Shown: positions 45,477 to 53,507 of the stretch, piece by piece | Position numbering within the stretch: the first letter of the stretch is position 1 | Layout: each line of letters begins with the position of its first letter | Assembly: GCA_017935345.1 (NCBI GenBank) | Contig: JAGBHU010000050.1 | Coordinates: 1 to 64,000 of the forward strand | Direction: 5' to 3' | DNA: 64,000 bases | Source of the DNA: Coprococcus sp. | Lineage (GTDB): Bacteria > Bacillota > Clostridia > Lachnospirales > Lachnospiraceae | Notes under the pieces: model-generated | The model's input: only the letters and a program-made list of their open reading frames with translations | What the model was told of the DNA's origin: nothing | The model's database searches: none | Translations under genes and position numbers: made by a program

Positions 45477-48400
45477 GTGAAAAAGAAAATGAATGCAAAC
45501 AGGTTCATTGCATTTCTTATGGCGGTAGTGATGATACTGTCACTTGTCGTGATTGATAATCATTTCGGTGCCCGTGCCAAAGGTAATGAAAGCAAGACTG
45601 TCTCCATAAAAGAGCTGTTGCCGGAAAGCAGCAGTATGCAGCCGGATGCAGCCGGAAATATAGAGGTAAAGGATGAGGAAGTGGCTATCTATGCCGCAAA
45701 TGCAGGGGATAGTATATCATTTGAGGATAATGGATTTTTCCTGAAGTCTTTTACAGGAAATACAGTATCAGAAAAGATTGCTACGCCAAGTGATGCAGCG
45801 GCAGGTCTTGTTAAGCCTGTTGATTTTGCGGCACTTGAAATGGCTGAAAAAGACAGTCATAATCTGGCAGTATACACTTTGGAGAATAATGAGTATGTAT
45901 TCTATGGGGTTATCAGAGTTGTATGCGATATAGATGAACCAATTTTAGAGGGAATTGAGCTTTTAAACGATGTGTCGGATAAGACGGTAATCTATAAGAC
46001 TACAGAAGATTTTTATCTTGTTCAAAGTGATGCAGCGGCAAGCTTTGAAATTAAAGCTACTGATGGAGAGGATGCGAGTGCATCAGGCATTGAAAGAGTA
46101 GTATATAAAACCGGCGGCAGCAACAAAGAAACAGAAATAGAAAAAGTAAACGGAAAATACATTGTCGATTTTACTACATCAGGGGAATATACTTTTATTA
46201 CATATGATAAGGCGGGAAATCCTAGTACAGAAAAAAGTATTACGGTAAAAGTAGCATCAGGAATCCAGATTGATAAGATTACAACAACGGCAAGACCGGC
46301 AAATATAGAACCGGATACACAGATTTTAGCATCCGACAAATTATTTGACATAACCGTAAAAGCACATGAATATGCAGACGATTATAATGTGCCTTGTAAG
46401 CTCAGATACAGCTATACCCTTAAAAATGGAACGGAGCTGGCGGGAGATGTGGATTTTGAAAATGGTCAGGCTACTATAACAGTACCTTCTGACCTGGTGA
46501 CGGTTTCCGGCAACGGTGAAAATAAGCTGGTTATGCAGATAGAGGATGAATTTGGGAATACCTCATATGCATTTGATGCAAGCGGATATATTGTGTTTAT
46601 AGATGATTCCGCTCCTGTATTATCGATTGATAAGATTAGGCTTTCAAACGGAAGCGAATATACACTTGCAGAATATAATGCATTGCCGGTTGCCGATAAG
46701 TGGACAAAATCCGTATCAGTTGATTTGTCGGCGACAGAGGATAATTCTTATTTAGAAAGTGTCAGCTACACATATTCAGGTGAAGAGGGGATTGTAACTG
46801 ATAAAATAGATGCTGATAGTGATATCAAAGCTTACAGCTTTAAAAAAGAGAATATGGTGTTTGGTGACGGAGGAATCGCAATTCCTGATTGTGAAGCAGG
46901 CACTCCAAATGAGCTCACATTTGAAGCTGCAAATTATGCAGGGCAGAGCAGTATACCTGTTAAGCTTGATGTATATATCGATAACACCCCACCGGAGCTT
47001 ACACTTCGGAGTAAGTCCCTGAATAAGGAAATTACGGATGATACACAATATATTGTAACGGATGAAGCAGGAGAAATAATAGAAGTTTCCGTCGATGATG
47101 CAGTAAGCGGTATCGATAGTTACAATGATGTGGAGGTTTCCATAATAGAACAAACCGACGGAGAAGTAAGTTCCAAAGGAGTCGGTGAATATACCATAAA
47201 TAAGCCGGGTAATTATTCTTTTACAGTATCCGCTATAGATAAAGCAGGTAATAAAATTACAAAGACGGCAAAATTTATCATTGACAATCATGAGCCTGTA
47301 TCTTCGCTTAAGGCTGTTGTTACAAAAGACGGAGCAGAGACGATTATAAACAGTGGAAGTGAAATTATTTATACAGGTGGAGATCAGATTGTTGTAAGCT
47401 ATACGGTAACAGGCTGTAATCTGGATAAAGATACGGATTTGAGCATTGTAGCGACGAAGGATGGTGATGATTCACTCATACCAAAACCGAATATCACGGA
47501 AGAGGTTGATGATTCGACGCCGTATTTGAAGACGATAACGGTTACCTATACGATTAGTAAGAATATATCCAATCAGGGTTTGTATAAATTTGTTTTTAAT
47601 ACAAAGAAGCATACGGAAACCGAGTTTGCGAAAAAGAATGAAAAGCAGCTGCAGATTGCTTATGATATTGATGCTCCGGCTATTACAAAGATAACCTTTA
47701 AGGAATATGAGTCTTTCGTTAATAATACTTATTATTACAAGGAAAATCCGGTTATCAATGTGCGGGCAGAGGATAATTTCAATACAGCAAAGTATGAAAT
47801 ACAGGACGCATCCGGTAATGTCATAAGCTCCGGAAAGCTTGAATCGGAAGGCAGCGTTAACGAGGATGTCAAAATATCAGGTGTTGACAGGAATAAAAAG
47901 TACAATATTGTCTTTTATTTAAGTGACAAGGCAGGAAATCAGGGAAATACGGCTGTATCAAGTTCATTTGTTATTGACACAGGCAGACCACAGGTTGAAA
48001 TAGCGGATGTCGGAAACAATGATAATTTAAAAAATTATCGTAATAAGGAAAATGTTACACTAAATGTAAGCGGCAAAGATAGTTTTGTTGTTACATCATT
48101 TAAAGCGGTTGCGACATGTAACGGAGATAAGTTAAATGACCAGATAAAGACAGTGGCTTCACCTGCAGAAACAGCAGATACAACCTTCAGATATTCCCGT
48201 GAAGGTGTTTATGAAGTTAAGGTATATGCGTATGATGCATGTGGGAATGCTTCGGTAGCCGATAAATGTAAGTTTGTAATTGATAAGACAAAGCCAGAGA
48301 TTGTTATAGATGGAATTCCGGATAACCGATTATCACAAGGTGCTTCAATAGAGATTACTGTTTCGGATGAATATGGTATCAAAGCAGAAAATGTCAGTAT

Positions 48401-50537
48401 TGTAAAGCATTACACTACTTATGACGGTGTAACAAATCAAAGAACCGTTAAAGTCAGTCAGGAGGATGCATATACGGTATATGCCAGTACATCATGTGAT
48501 GAAGTTGACGGTAAAGCGGCAAAATATTGGTTTACTTACACGCTTAAAGATAATGCCGGAAATGAAAATAAAGACAAAACAGTTGTATTTTATGTAGACA
48601 GTACCTCGCCGGAGGTAACGATAACGCCTGTGCCGGCAAAGACAAACAGTGGATATTACAACAAGGCTGTTAAGTTTAATGTAGAAGTAGCAGAACAGTT
48701 TGCACTGACACATAAGATATCCATTACAGATAAAAACGGTAATGTGCCGGAGATTAAAGACAGCTTTAAAGCTGTAGCTTATTCATATACTGCAAAGAAC
48801 AGTAAACAGGGAGTATATAATCTGAATATTGTTGTAACGGATGCGTTTGGTAATACCACAACAAAGAGAGTCAGATATGTAATAGATAAAGAAAAACCGG
48901 TTATAAAAATAAATGATGTGAATAAGACTAACAACGGGAATGTAAATCTGGGTATTGATATATCCGATAAGTATAAGGGAAATACATATACAGTTCATGT
49001 AGTCAGAAAGAATACTTCAGGAGCAGTTGCTTATGAAGGAAATATCAAGAAGGGTACATGGACGGGTACGGAGATCAGTCCTAATATTACATTTTCTGAA
49101 GAAGGTGATTATACAGTAACAGTTACAGCTAAAGATAAGGCTGGAAATGTTGCTGAAAAGAAAGAAACCTCATTTAGAATTGACAAAACGGCACCTGTAC
49201 TTTCCATAACAGGCGTGAATGATACACAAAATGGTGGCGTTACGGCAACAATGAGCGTTGAGGAAGCGTTTTCACTTGCATATGAAAATCAGGCATCGAA
49301 TAGCACAACCATTAACGCAACGATAACGAAGCGGACAGATGGTTCAGGAGAATCAAGTGTGGCAACACTTTCTGCCGGAGATTTCTCTGCGGGAAATCCG
49401 CATACAGCCTCCTATACATTTAATGAGGATGGCGAATATACCATTACCATGGATGCTACTGATGCAAGCGGAAATGCAGCGGCACAGGTTACAAAGACAT
49501 TTAAGGTGGATTCAACAGCACCGGTTCTTACAGTAAAAGCAGTTGATAAGAACCGCAAGAGTATTGAGAGTTATGCTTCAATAGGAAGCGATGACATGGA
49601 TGCACCGAATTATGTTGATGTAAGCGTAAGTGTTGAGGAAGTATTCTTTAATACAAATGAGGTTACGTTTACGGTTCTTAAGGATGGCGCAGATGCATCG
49701 TCACAGTATTTTACAAACTATTCAAACAGAGCAGAGACCAGTACAGGCAGCCAGAGGTTTGAAGAGGATGGTGTCTATAACATCAATATTAAGGCAAAGG
49801 ACGAACTTGGAAATGAAGCAGAAGAGTATGGAATCGTATTTACCGTAGATAATACTGCTCCATCGATTGAAGCAAGTTCAAAGCTTACAGCATTACTTGC
49901 TAAGAAAACAGACGGTGAAGATGACGGAATTCTTCTTAATGCGAGTGACTTTGCCGATATTGCCGATCAGGGCTATGAAGCACTCTGGCTCGTAAATGAT
50001 ACTTCGGTATTTACAGTTGATGTTAAGATGGATGGTATAGATTTTGTAGATTTTTCCGACCTTACTGACGGACATCATAAGATGACGATAACTGTAACCG
50101 ATGAAGTAGGTCATGTTTCAACCGATGAATTTGAGTTTACTTATGATGGTACGGCACCTCGTATTATTATACAGGGTGTAGAGGATGGCGAAACAGTAAA
50201 TGAGCCATTTACATTAAATATAAGCCTTGAGGATTCGGAGGATGTGATTACACAGATTGCGGTAAACGGTAAGGTTATCGACCCTTCTTTATATGAAGGA
50301 ACAATGACATATCAGATGAATGTTGAGGAGTATCAGGATTATGAAATCCGCGTAGATGCAAAGGATTTTGCGGGAAATGTAGCCTCAACGTATGATAGTG
50401 AGACAGATGAGATATTCTCATTTGCACTAAAAGAGAAAATATCACCAATTCTTTTCATCATTATTATCATTGTAATGATTCTGCTTCTTGCACTTCTTAT
50501 TTTTATAATAGTAAAGAGCAGAAAAAAGAAGAAGTAA
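45477..50537 (+). CDS. Giant surface protein with tandem Ig-like domains and C-terminal membrane anchor
   Basis: This 1686-residue protein starts at GTG 45477, six bases after GGGGGAG. A signal peptide (about residues 8-33) is followed by some twelve Ig-like beta-sandwich repeats recognisable by 'DKAGN' and 'FVIDKTxPxI' boundaries about every 90-120 residues. The end is an 'SPILFIIIIIVMILLLALL' membrane helix and KSRKKKK. There is no LPXTG motif, so it is membrane- rather than wall-anchored. It begins 16 bp after the TD[IV]L protein and ends at a strong terminator, so it belongs to the kinase cluster. It may be an extracellular sensor or adhesin whose display or signalling is under phospho-control; this is inference. 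Confidence 0.85.
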   Translation: MKKKMNANRFIAFLMAVVMILSLVVIDNHFGARAKGNESKTVSIKELLPESSSMQPDAAGNIEVKDEEVAIYAANAGDSISFEDNGFFLKSFTGNTVSEKIATPSDAAAGLVKPVDFAALEMAEKDSHNLAVYTLENNEYVFYGVIRVVCDIDEPILEGIELLNDVSDKTVIYKTTEDFYLVQSDAAASFEIKATDGEDASASGIERVVYKTGGSNKETEIEKVNGKYIVDFTTSGEYTFITYDKAGNPSTEKSITVKVASGIQIDKITTTARPANIEPDTQILASDKLFDITVKAHEYADDYNVPCKLRYSYTLKNGTELAGDVDFENGQATITVPSDLVTVSGNGENKLVMQIEDEFGNTSYAFDASGYIVFIDDSAPVLSIDKIRLSNGSEYTLAEYNALPVADKWTKSVSVDLSATEDNSYLESVSYTYSGEEGIVTDKIDADSDIKAYSFKKENMVFGDGGIAIPDCEAGTPNELTFEAANYAGQSSIPVKLDVYIDNTPPELTLRSKSLNKEITDDTQYIVTDEAGEIIEVSVDDAVSGIDSYNDVEVSIIEQTDGEVSSKGVGEYTINKPGNYSFTVSAIDKAGNKITKTAKFIIDNHEPVSSLKAVVTKDGAETIINSGSEIIYTGGDQIVVSYTVTGCNLDKDTDLSIVATKDGDDSLIPKPNITEEVDDSTPYLKTITVTYTISKNISNQGLYKFVFNTKKHTETEFAKKNEKQLQIAYDIDAPAITKITFKEYESFVNNTYYYKENPVINVRAEDNFNTAKYEIQDASGNVISSGKLESEGSVNEDVKISGVDRNKKYNIVFYLSDKAGNQGNTAVSSSFVIDTGRPQVEIADVGNNDNLKNYRNKENVTLNVSGKDSFVVTSFKAVATCNGDKLNDQIKTVASPAETADTTFRYSREGVYEVKVYAYDACGNASVADKCKFVIDKTKPEIVIDGIPDNRLSQGASIEITVSDEYGIKAENVSIVKHYTTYDGVTNQRTVKVSQEDAYTVYASTSCDEVDGKAAKYWFTYTLKDNAGNENKDKTVVFYVDSTSPEVTITPVPAKTNSGYYNKAVKFNVEVAEQFALTHKISITDKNGNVPEIKDSFKAVAYSYTAKNSKQGVYNLNIVVTDAFGNTTTKRVRYVIDKEKPVIKINDVNKTNNGNVNLGIDISDKYKGNTYTVHVVRKNTSGAVAYEGNIKKGTWTGTEISPNITFSEEGDYTVTVTAKDKAGNVAEKKETSFRIDKTAPVLSITGVNDTQNGGVTATMSVEEAFSLAYENQASNSTTINATITKRTDGSGESSVATLSAGDFSAGNPHTASYTFNEDGEYTITMDATDASGNAAAQVTKTFKVDSTAPVLTVKAVDKNRKSIESYASIGSDDMDAPNYVDVSVSVEEVFFNTNEVTFTVLKDGADASSQYFTNYSNRAETSTGSQRFEEDGVYNINIKAKDELGNEAEEYGIVFTVDNTAPSIEASSKLTALLAKKTDGEDDGILLNASDFADIADQGYEALWLVNDTSVFTVDVKMDGIDFVDFSDLTDGHHKMTITVTDEVGHVSTDEFEFTYDGTAPRIIIQGVEDGETVNEPFTLNISLEDSEDVITQIAVNGKVIDPSLYEGTMTYQMNVEEYQDYEIRVDAKDFAGNVASTYDSETDEIFSFALKEKISPILFIIIIIVMILLLALLIFIIVKSRKKKK

Positions 50538-50558
50538 AAATTGATTGAGATTTTTCGG

Positions 50559-50596
50559 GAAATCCAGTATATACTGTATATGCTGGATTTCTTTTT
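50559..50596 (+). terminator. Strong terminator closing the FHA/kinase cluster
   Basis: GAAATCCAGTATATA pairs with TATATGCTGGATTTC (50577-50591) and is followed by TTTTTG. Confidence 0.85.
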
Positions 50597-50670
50597 GTGA
50601 GATTACTGTGTATAAACGATTTGTTTAAAGTACGGTGAAAAATAAGTGAAATATAGTCAGGAGTGAAAAA

Positions 50671-51330
50671 ATGGTGGAAAAAGGCTATAAAGCAGTTGTA
50701 TTTGACATGGATGGCGTTTTGCTTGATACGGAAAAAATATATAGATTATGCTGGAAGGAAAACGGTATGTCCATAGGAATACCTGAGAGTGAGATGAATG
50801 GAATCTGTGACAGGATAGCAGGCGGAACAAAATCCCATAATGCAAAGGTGTTTCAGAGTGTGCTGGGTGCAGATTTTGATTATTTGCCGTTCAGGGAGAA
50901 AACCATGAATTTGTTTGATGAATATATAGAAGAGCATGGTGTAGATATAAAACCGGGTGTGGTAGAAACTTTTGAATACCTAAAGGCCAGGGACGTGAAA
51001 ATTGCACTTGCAACTTCTACCGATAGGAAAAAAGCGGTATACAGACTTGAAAAAACAGGGCTGCTTGGATACTTTGACGAGATGGTATATGGTGATGAGA
51101 TTGAGCGGGGAAAGCCATATCCTGACATATATCTGACTGCATGCAGGAAGCTTGATGTAGAGCCGCATCATGCAGTAGGGGTAGAAGATTCCATAAACGG
51201 TATTATATCGGCCAGTGATGCGGGACTTTATACGGTTATGGTGGTTGACCTGATAAAGCCGAATGAAATAACAAAATCAAGAGCCGGACAAATCTATGAT
51301 AACATAATTAAAATTTGCAATTTGTTCTAG
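50671..51330 (+). CDS. HAD-superfamily phosphatase / beta-phosphoglucomutase-like
   Basis: This 219-residue protein has the catalytic DxD motif (VVFDMDGVLLDTE) at its start, a cap region (about residues 20-95), 'LATSTDRKK' (motif II), the Lys in 'GKPYPDIYL' (motif III) and 'VGVEDSINGI' (motif IV). These are the signatures of HAD subfamily IA enzymes such as beta-phosphoglucomutase or sugar-phosphate phosphatases. The substrate is unknown. ATG at 50671 follows CAGGAG. Confidence 0.9.
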   Translation: MVEKGYKAVVFDMDGVLLDTEKIYRLCWKENGMSIGIPESEMNGICDRIAGGTKSHNAKVFQSVLGADFDYLPFREKTMNLFDEYIEEHGVDIKPGVVETFEYLKARDVKIALATSTDRKKAVYRLEKTGLLGYFDEMVYGDEIERGKPYPDIYLTACRKLDVEPHHAVGVEDSINGIISASDAGLYTVMVVDLIKPNEITKSRAGQIYDNIIKICNLF

Positions 51331-51455
51331 TGGTAACGAAATCGTCATATATATATGTTAAAGGACTGCTATTGGGGAAACGGTAGGCGGATATGAGCCT
51401 ATATCAGATGTGTGCGCCGGATGGCAGTATCAATATTGGGGAAGGGAGAATATAT

Positions 51456-51818
51456 ATGACGGTTAGTATGAGACTAATCAGTCTGCTTAAATCTCTTGTT
51501 ATTTCTTACATAGTAACGGGGATCATGCTGCTGATTATAGCATTGTCATTGTACAAGTTCGGTTTAGCGGAGAGCACTATTAATATTCTGATTACAGCAG
51601 TATATGTGGTGGCATCATTTGCGGGGGGATTTGCTGTAGGCAGGATGGTTCAGGAGAAGAAGTTTATCTGGGGTCTGTTTCTTGGTATAGCCTATGCAGC
51701 GATTATTATGATAGTATCATTTGCAGTAAACGGAACGATTGATTTTTCTGCTACTTCTGCAATTTATCAGATGGCTTTGTGCATAGGAGGCGGTATGCTG
51801 GGGGGCATGCTCAGCTAA
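51456..51818 (+). CDS. Small four-helix membrane protein (TIGR04086-like)
   Basis: This 120-residue protein has four hydrophobic helices. The third and fourth contain Gly-rich 'FAGGFAVGRMVQEK' and 'CIGGGMLGGMLS'. ATG at 51456 follows GAAGGGAG; an in-frame ATG 63 bases upstream lacks a ribosome site. It resembles the TIGR04086 family of clostridial membrane proteins, to my knowledge often located beside SCIFF loci as here. The function is not known to me. The SCIFF promoter follows directly after its stop. Confidence 0.75.
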   Translation: MTVSMRLISLLKSLVISYIVTGIMLLIIALSLYKFGLAESTINILITAVYVVASFAGGFAVGRMVQEKKFIWGLFLGIAYAAIIMIVSFAVNGTIDFSATSAIYQMALCIGGGMLGGMLS

Positions 51819-51826
51819 AAAAAACC

Positions 51827-51855
51827 TTTTACTTTATGATGTTTTGTGGTATACT
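51827..51855 (+). promoter_or_regulatory. Promoter of the SCIFF precursor gene
   Basis: TATACT at 51850-51855 is a good -10 box. TTTTAC/TTTACT at 51827-51833 is a weak -35 at 16-17 bp. The start codon is 34 bp downstream. Confidence 0.5.
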
Positions 51856-51888
51856 CGCTTTAAATGATATAAAAGGAGAGGTGTACCC

Positions 51889-52038
51889 ATGAAAAGAATT
51901 AAGACACTTACAAATAAGACTATGAAAAATACAATGGTTAAAGGTGGATGCGGTGAATGTCAGACATCTTGCCAGTCAGCTTGTAAGACATCATGTACAG
52001 TAGGAAATCAGAGCTGTGAGAATGTTAATAACAAGTAA
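51889..52038 (+). CDS. scfA: SCIFF ranthipeptide precursor (six cysteines in forty-five)
   Basis: This 49-residue peptide starts at ATG 51889 behind AAAAGGAGAGG. Its leader MKRIKTLTNKTMKNT is followed by a Cys-rich core with six cysteines (21, 24, 28, 32, 36, 43), separated by short Ser/Thr/Ala/Gln segments such as CQTSCQSACKTSC. This is the defining pattern of SCIFF peptides, in which a radical SAM enzyme forms Cys-to-Thr (gamma-carbon) thioethers. The maturase gene lies 80 bp downstream. The biological role of SCIFF products in Clostridia remains unsettled; quorum-related roles have been proposed. Confidence 0.95.
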   Translation: MKRIKTLTNKTMKNTMVKGGCGECQTSCQSACKTSCTVGNQSCENVNNK

Positions 52039-52064
52039 TAGAAATGTTATGAATTTGAACAATT

Positions 52065-52094
52065 AAAGGGGACCGTCAAAAGACAGTCCTCTTT
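52065..52094 (+). terminator. Hairpin between SCIFF precursor and maturase genes (likely attenuator)
   Basis: AAAGGGGACCGTC (52065-52077) pairs with GACAGTCCTCTTT (52082-52094) around AAAA. It may stop most transcripts after the peptide gene, giving more precursor than enzyme. Confidence 0.6.
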
Positions 52095-52118
52095 AGTGCG
52101 TATATTATAGGGAGAAAT

Positions 52119-53507
52119 ATGGTTCATCAGTACAAAAGCAATGGTTATAATATCGTACTTGATGTATGCAGTGGTTCTGTTCATGTTGTAGATGATATGG
52201 TGTATGACATCATAGAGATTTATGAGAATAAGACAAAGGACCAGATAGCGGATGCTCTTCCACAGTATGACAGAAAAGAGGTCTATGAGGCTTGTGATGA
52301 GATTGCACAGCTTGTAGAGGACGGAACACTTTATACAGAGGATGTATTCAAGGATTACATTATTGATTTCAAAAAGAGAAAGACGGTTGTAAAAGCATTA
52401 TGTCTTCATATCGCCCATGATTGTAATTTGGCATGCAGATATTGTTTTGCCGGAGAGGGCGAATATAAAGGTGACAGAGCATTAATGCCGCTTGAGATTG
52501 CTAAGAAATCATTGGATTTTCTTGTTGAAAACTCAGGAAGCAGGAGAAATCTGGAGGTGGATTTCTTTGGCGGAGAGCCTCTTATGAACTGGGATGTGGT
52601 AAAACAGACCGTAGAATACGGAAGAAGCCTTGAGAAAAAGTACGATAAAAATTTTAGATTTACACTTACTACAAATGGTCTTCTCTTAAATGAGGAAATT
52701 ATGGAATTTGCAAATCAAGAGATGAGCAATGTAGTGCTTAGCATAGACGGCAGAAAAGAGATACATGATTATATGAGACCGACCAGAAACGGTAAAGGAA
52801 GTTATGACATACTGCTTCCGAAGTTTCAGGAATTTGCAAAGAAAAGAGCGGGTAAAAGCTATTATGTGAGGGGAACATATACACATAATAATCTTGATTT
52901 TGCCAAGGACGTGCTTCATATGGCAGATATGGGCTTTGACCAGATATCGGTTGAGCCGGTAGTATCACTTCCGGAAGAGCCTTATGCTATCAAAGAGGAG
53001 GACATACCTGTTCTTCTTGAACAATATGATATTCTGGCCAAGGAGATGCTGAAAAGAAAGAAAGAGGGAAGAGGTTTTAATTTCTTCCATTTTATGATAG
53101 ACCTTACAGGGGGTCCATGTGTGGCAAAGAGATTGTCAGGCTGCGGTTCAGGTACGGAGTATCTGGCTGTGACACCTTGGGGAGATTTGTATCCATGCCA
53201 TCAGTTTGTTGGTGAGGATGGTTTTTGTATCGGTAATGTAAATGATGGCATTACAAAGCCGAAGATAGTAGATGAGTTTAAGCTGTGTAATGTTTATGCA
53301 AAGGAAAAATGTAAGGATTGCTTTGCAAGATTTTACTGTAGTGGGGGATGCGCTGCAAATTCCTTCAAGTTCCATGGAAATATTCTTGATGCCTATGACA
53401 TAGGATGCGAGCTCCAGAAGAAGCGGATTGAGTGTGCGATTATGTTGAAGGCAGCTATGGCGGATATGGAGGAAGAGGAAAAACAGAAAAAAGGAGAGTT
53501 ACGATGA
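52119..53507 (+). CDS. scfB: SCIFF radical SAM maturase
   Basis: This 462-residue protein has an N-terminal peptide-recognition-like domain (about residues 1-85). A radical SAM core follows with CNLACRYC (CxxxCxxC binding the SAM [4Fe-4S] cluster). The C-terminal SPASM/twitch region includes 'CGSGTEYLAVTPWGDLYPCHQF', 'CKDCFARFYCSGGCAANS' and further Cys for auxiliary clusters. It cross-links Cys residues of the SCIFF peptide encoded just upstream. ATG at 52119 follows TAGGGAG. Its stop codon overlaps the secDF start by 4 bp, so translation of maturase and Sec subunit is coupled. Confidence 0.95.
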   Translation: MVHQYKSNGYNIVLDVCSGSVHVVDDMVYDIIEIYENKTKDQIADALPQYDRKEVYEACDEIAQLVEDGTLYTEDVFKDYIIDFKKRKTVVKALCLHIAHDCNLACRYCFAGEGEYKGDRALMPLEIAKKSLDFLVENSGSRRNLEVDFFGGEPLMNWDVVKQTVEYGRSLEKKYDKNFRFTLTTNGLLLNEEIMEFANQEMSNVVLSIDGRKEIHDYMRPTRNGKGSYDILLPKFQEFAKKRAGKSYYVRGTYTHNNLDFAKDVLHMADMGFDQISVEPVVSLPEEPYAIKEEDIPVLLEQYDILAKEMLKRKKEGRGFNFFHFMIDLTGGPCVAKRLSGCGSGTEYLAVTPWGDLYPCHQFVGEDGFCIGNVNDGITKPKIVDEFKLCNVYAKEKCKDCFARFYCSGGCAANSFKFHGNILDAYDIGCELQKKRIECAIMLKAAMADMEEEEKQKKGELR

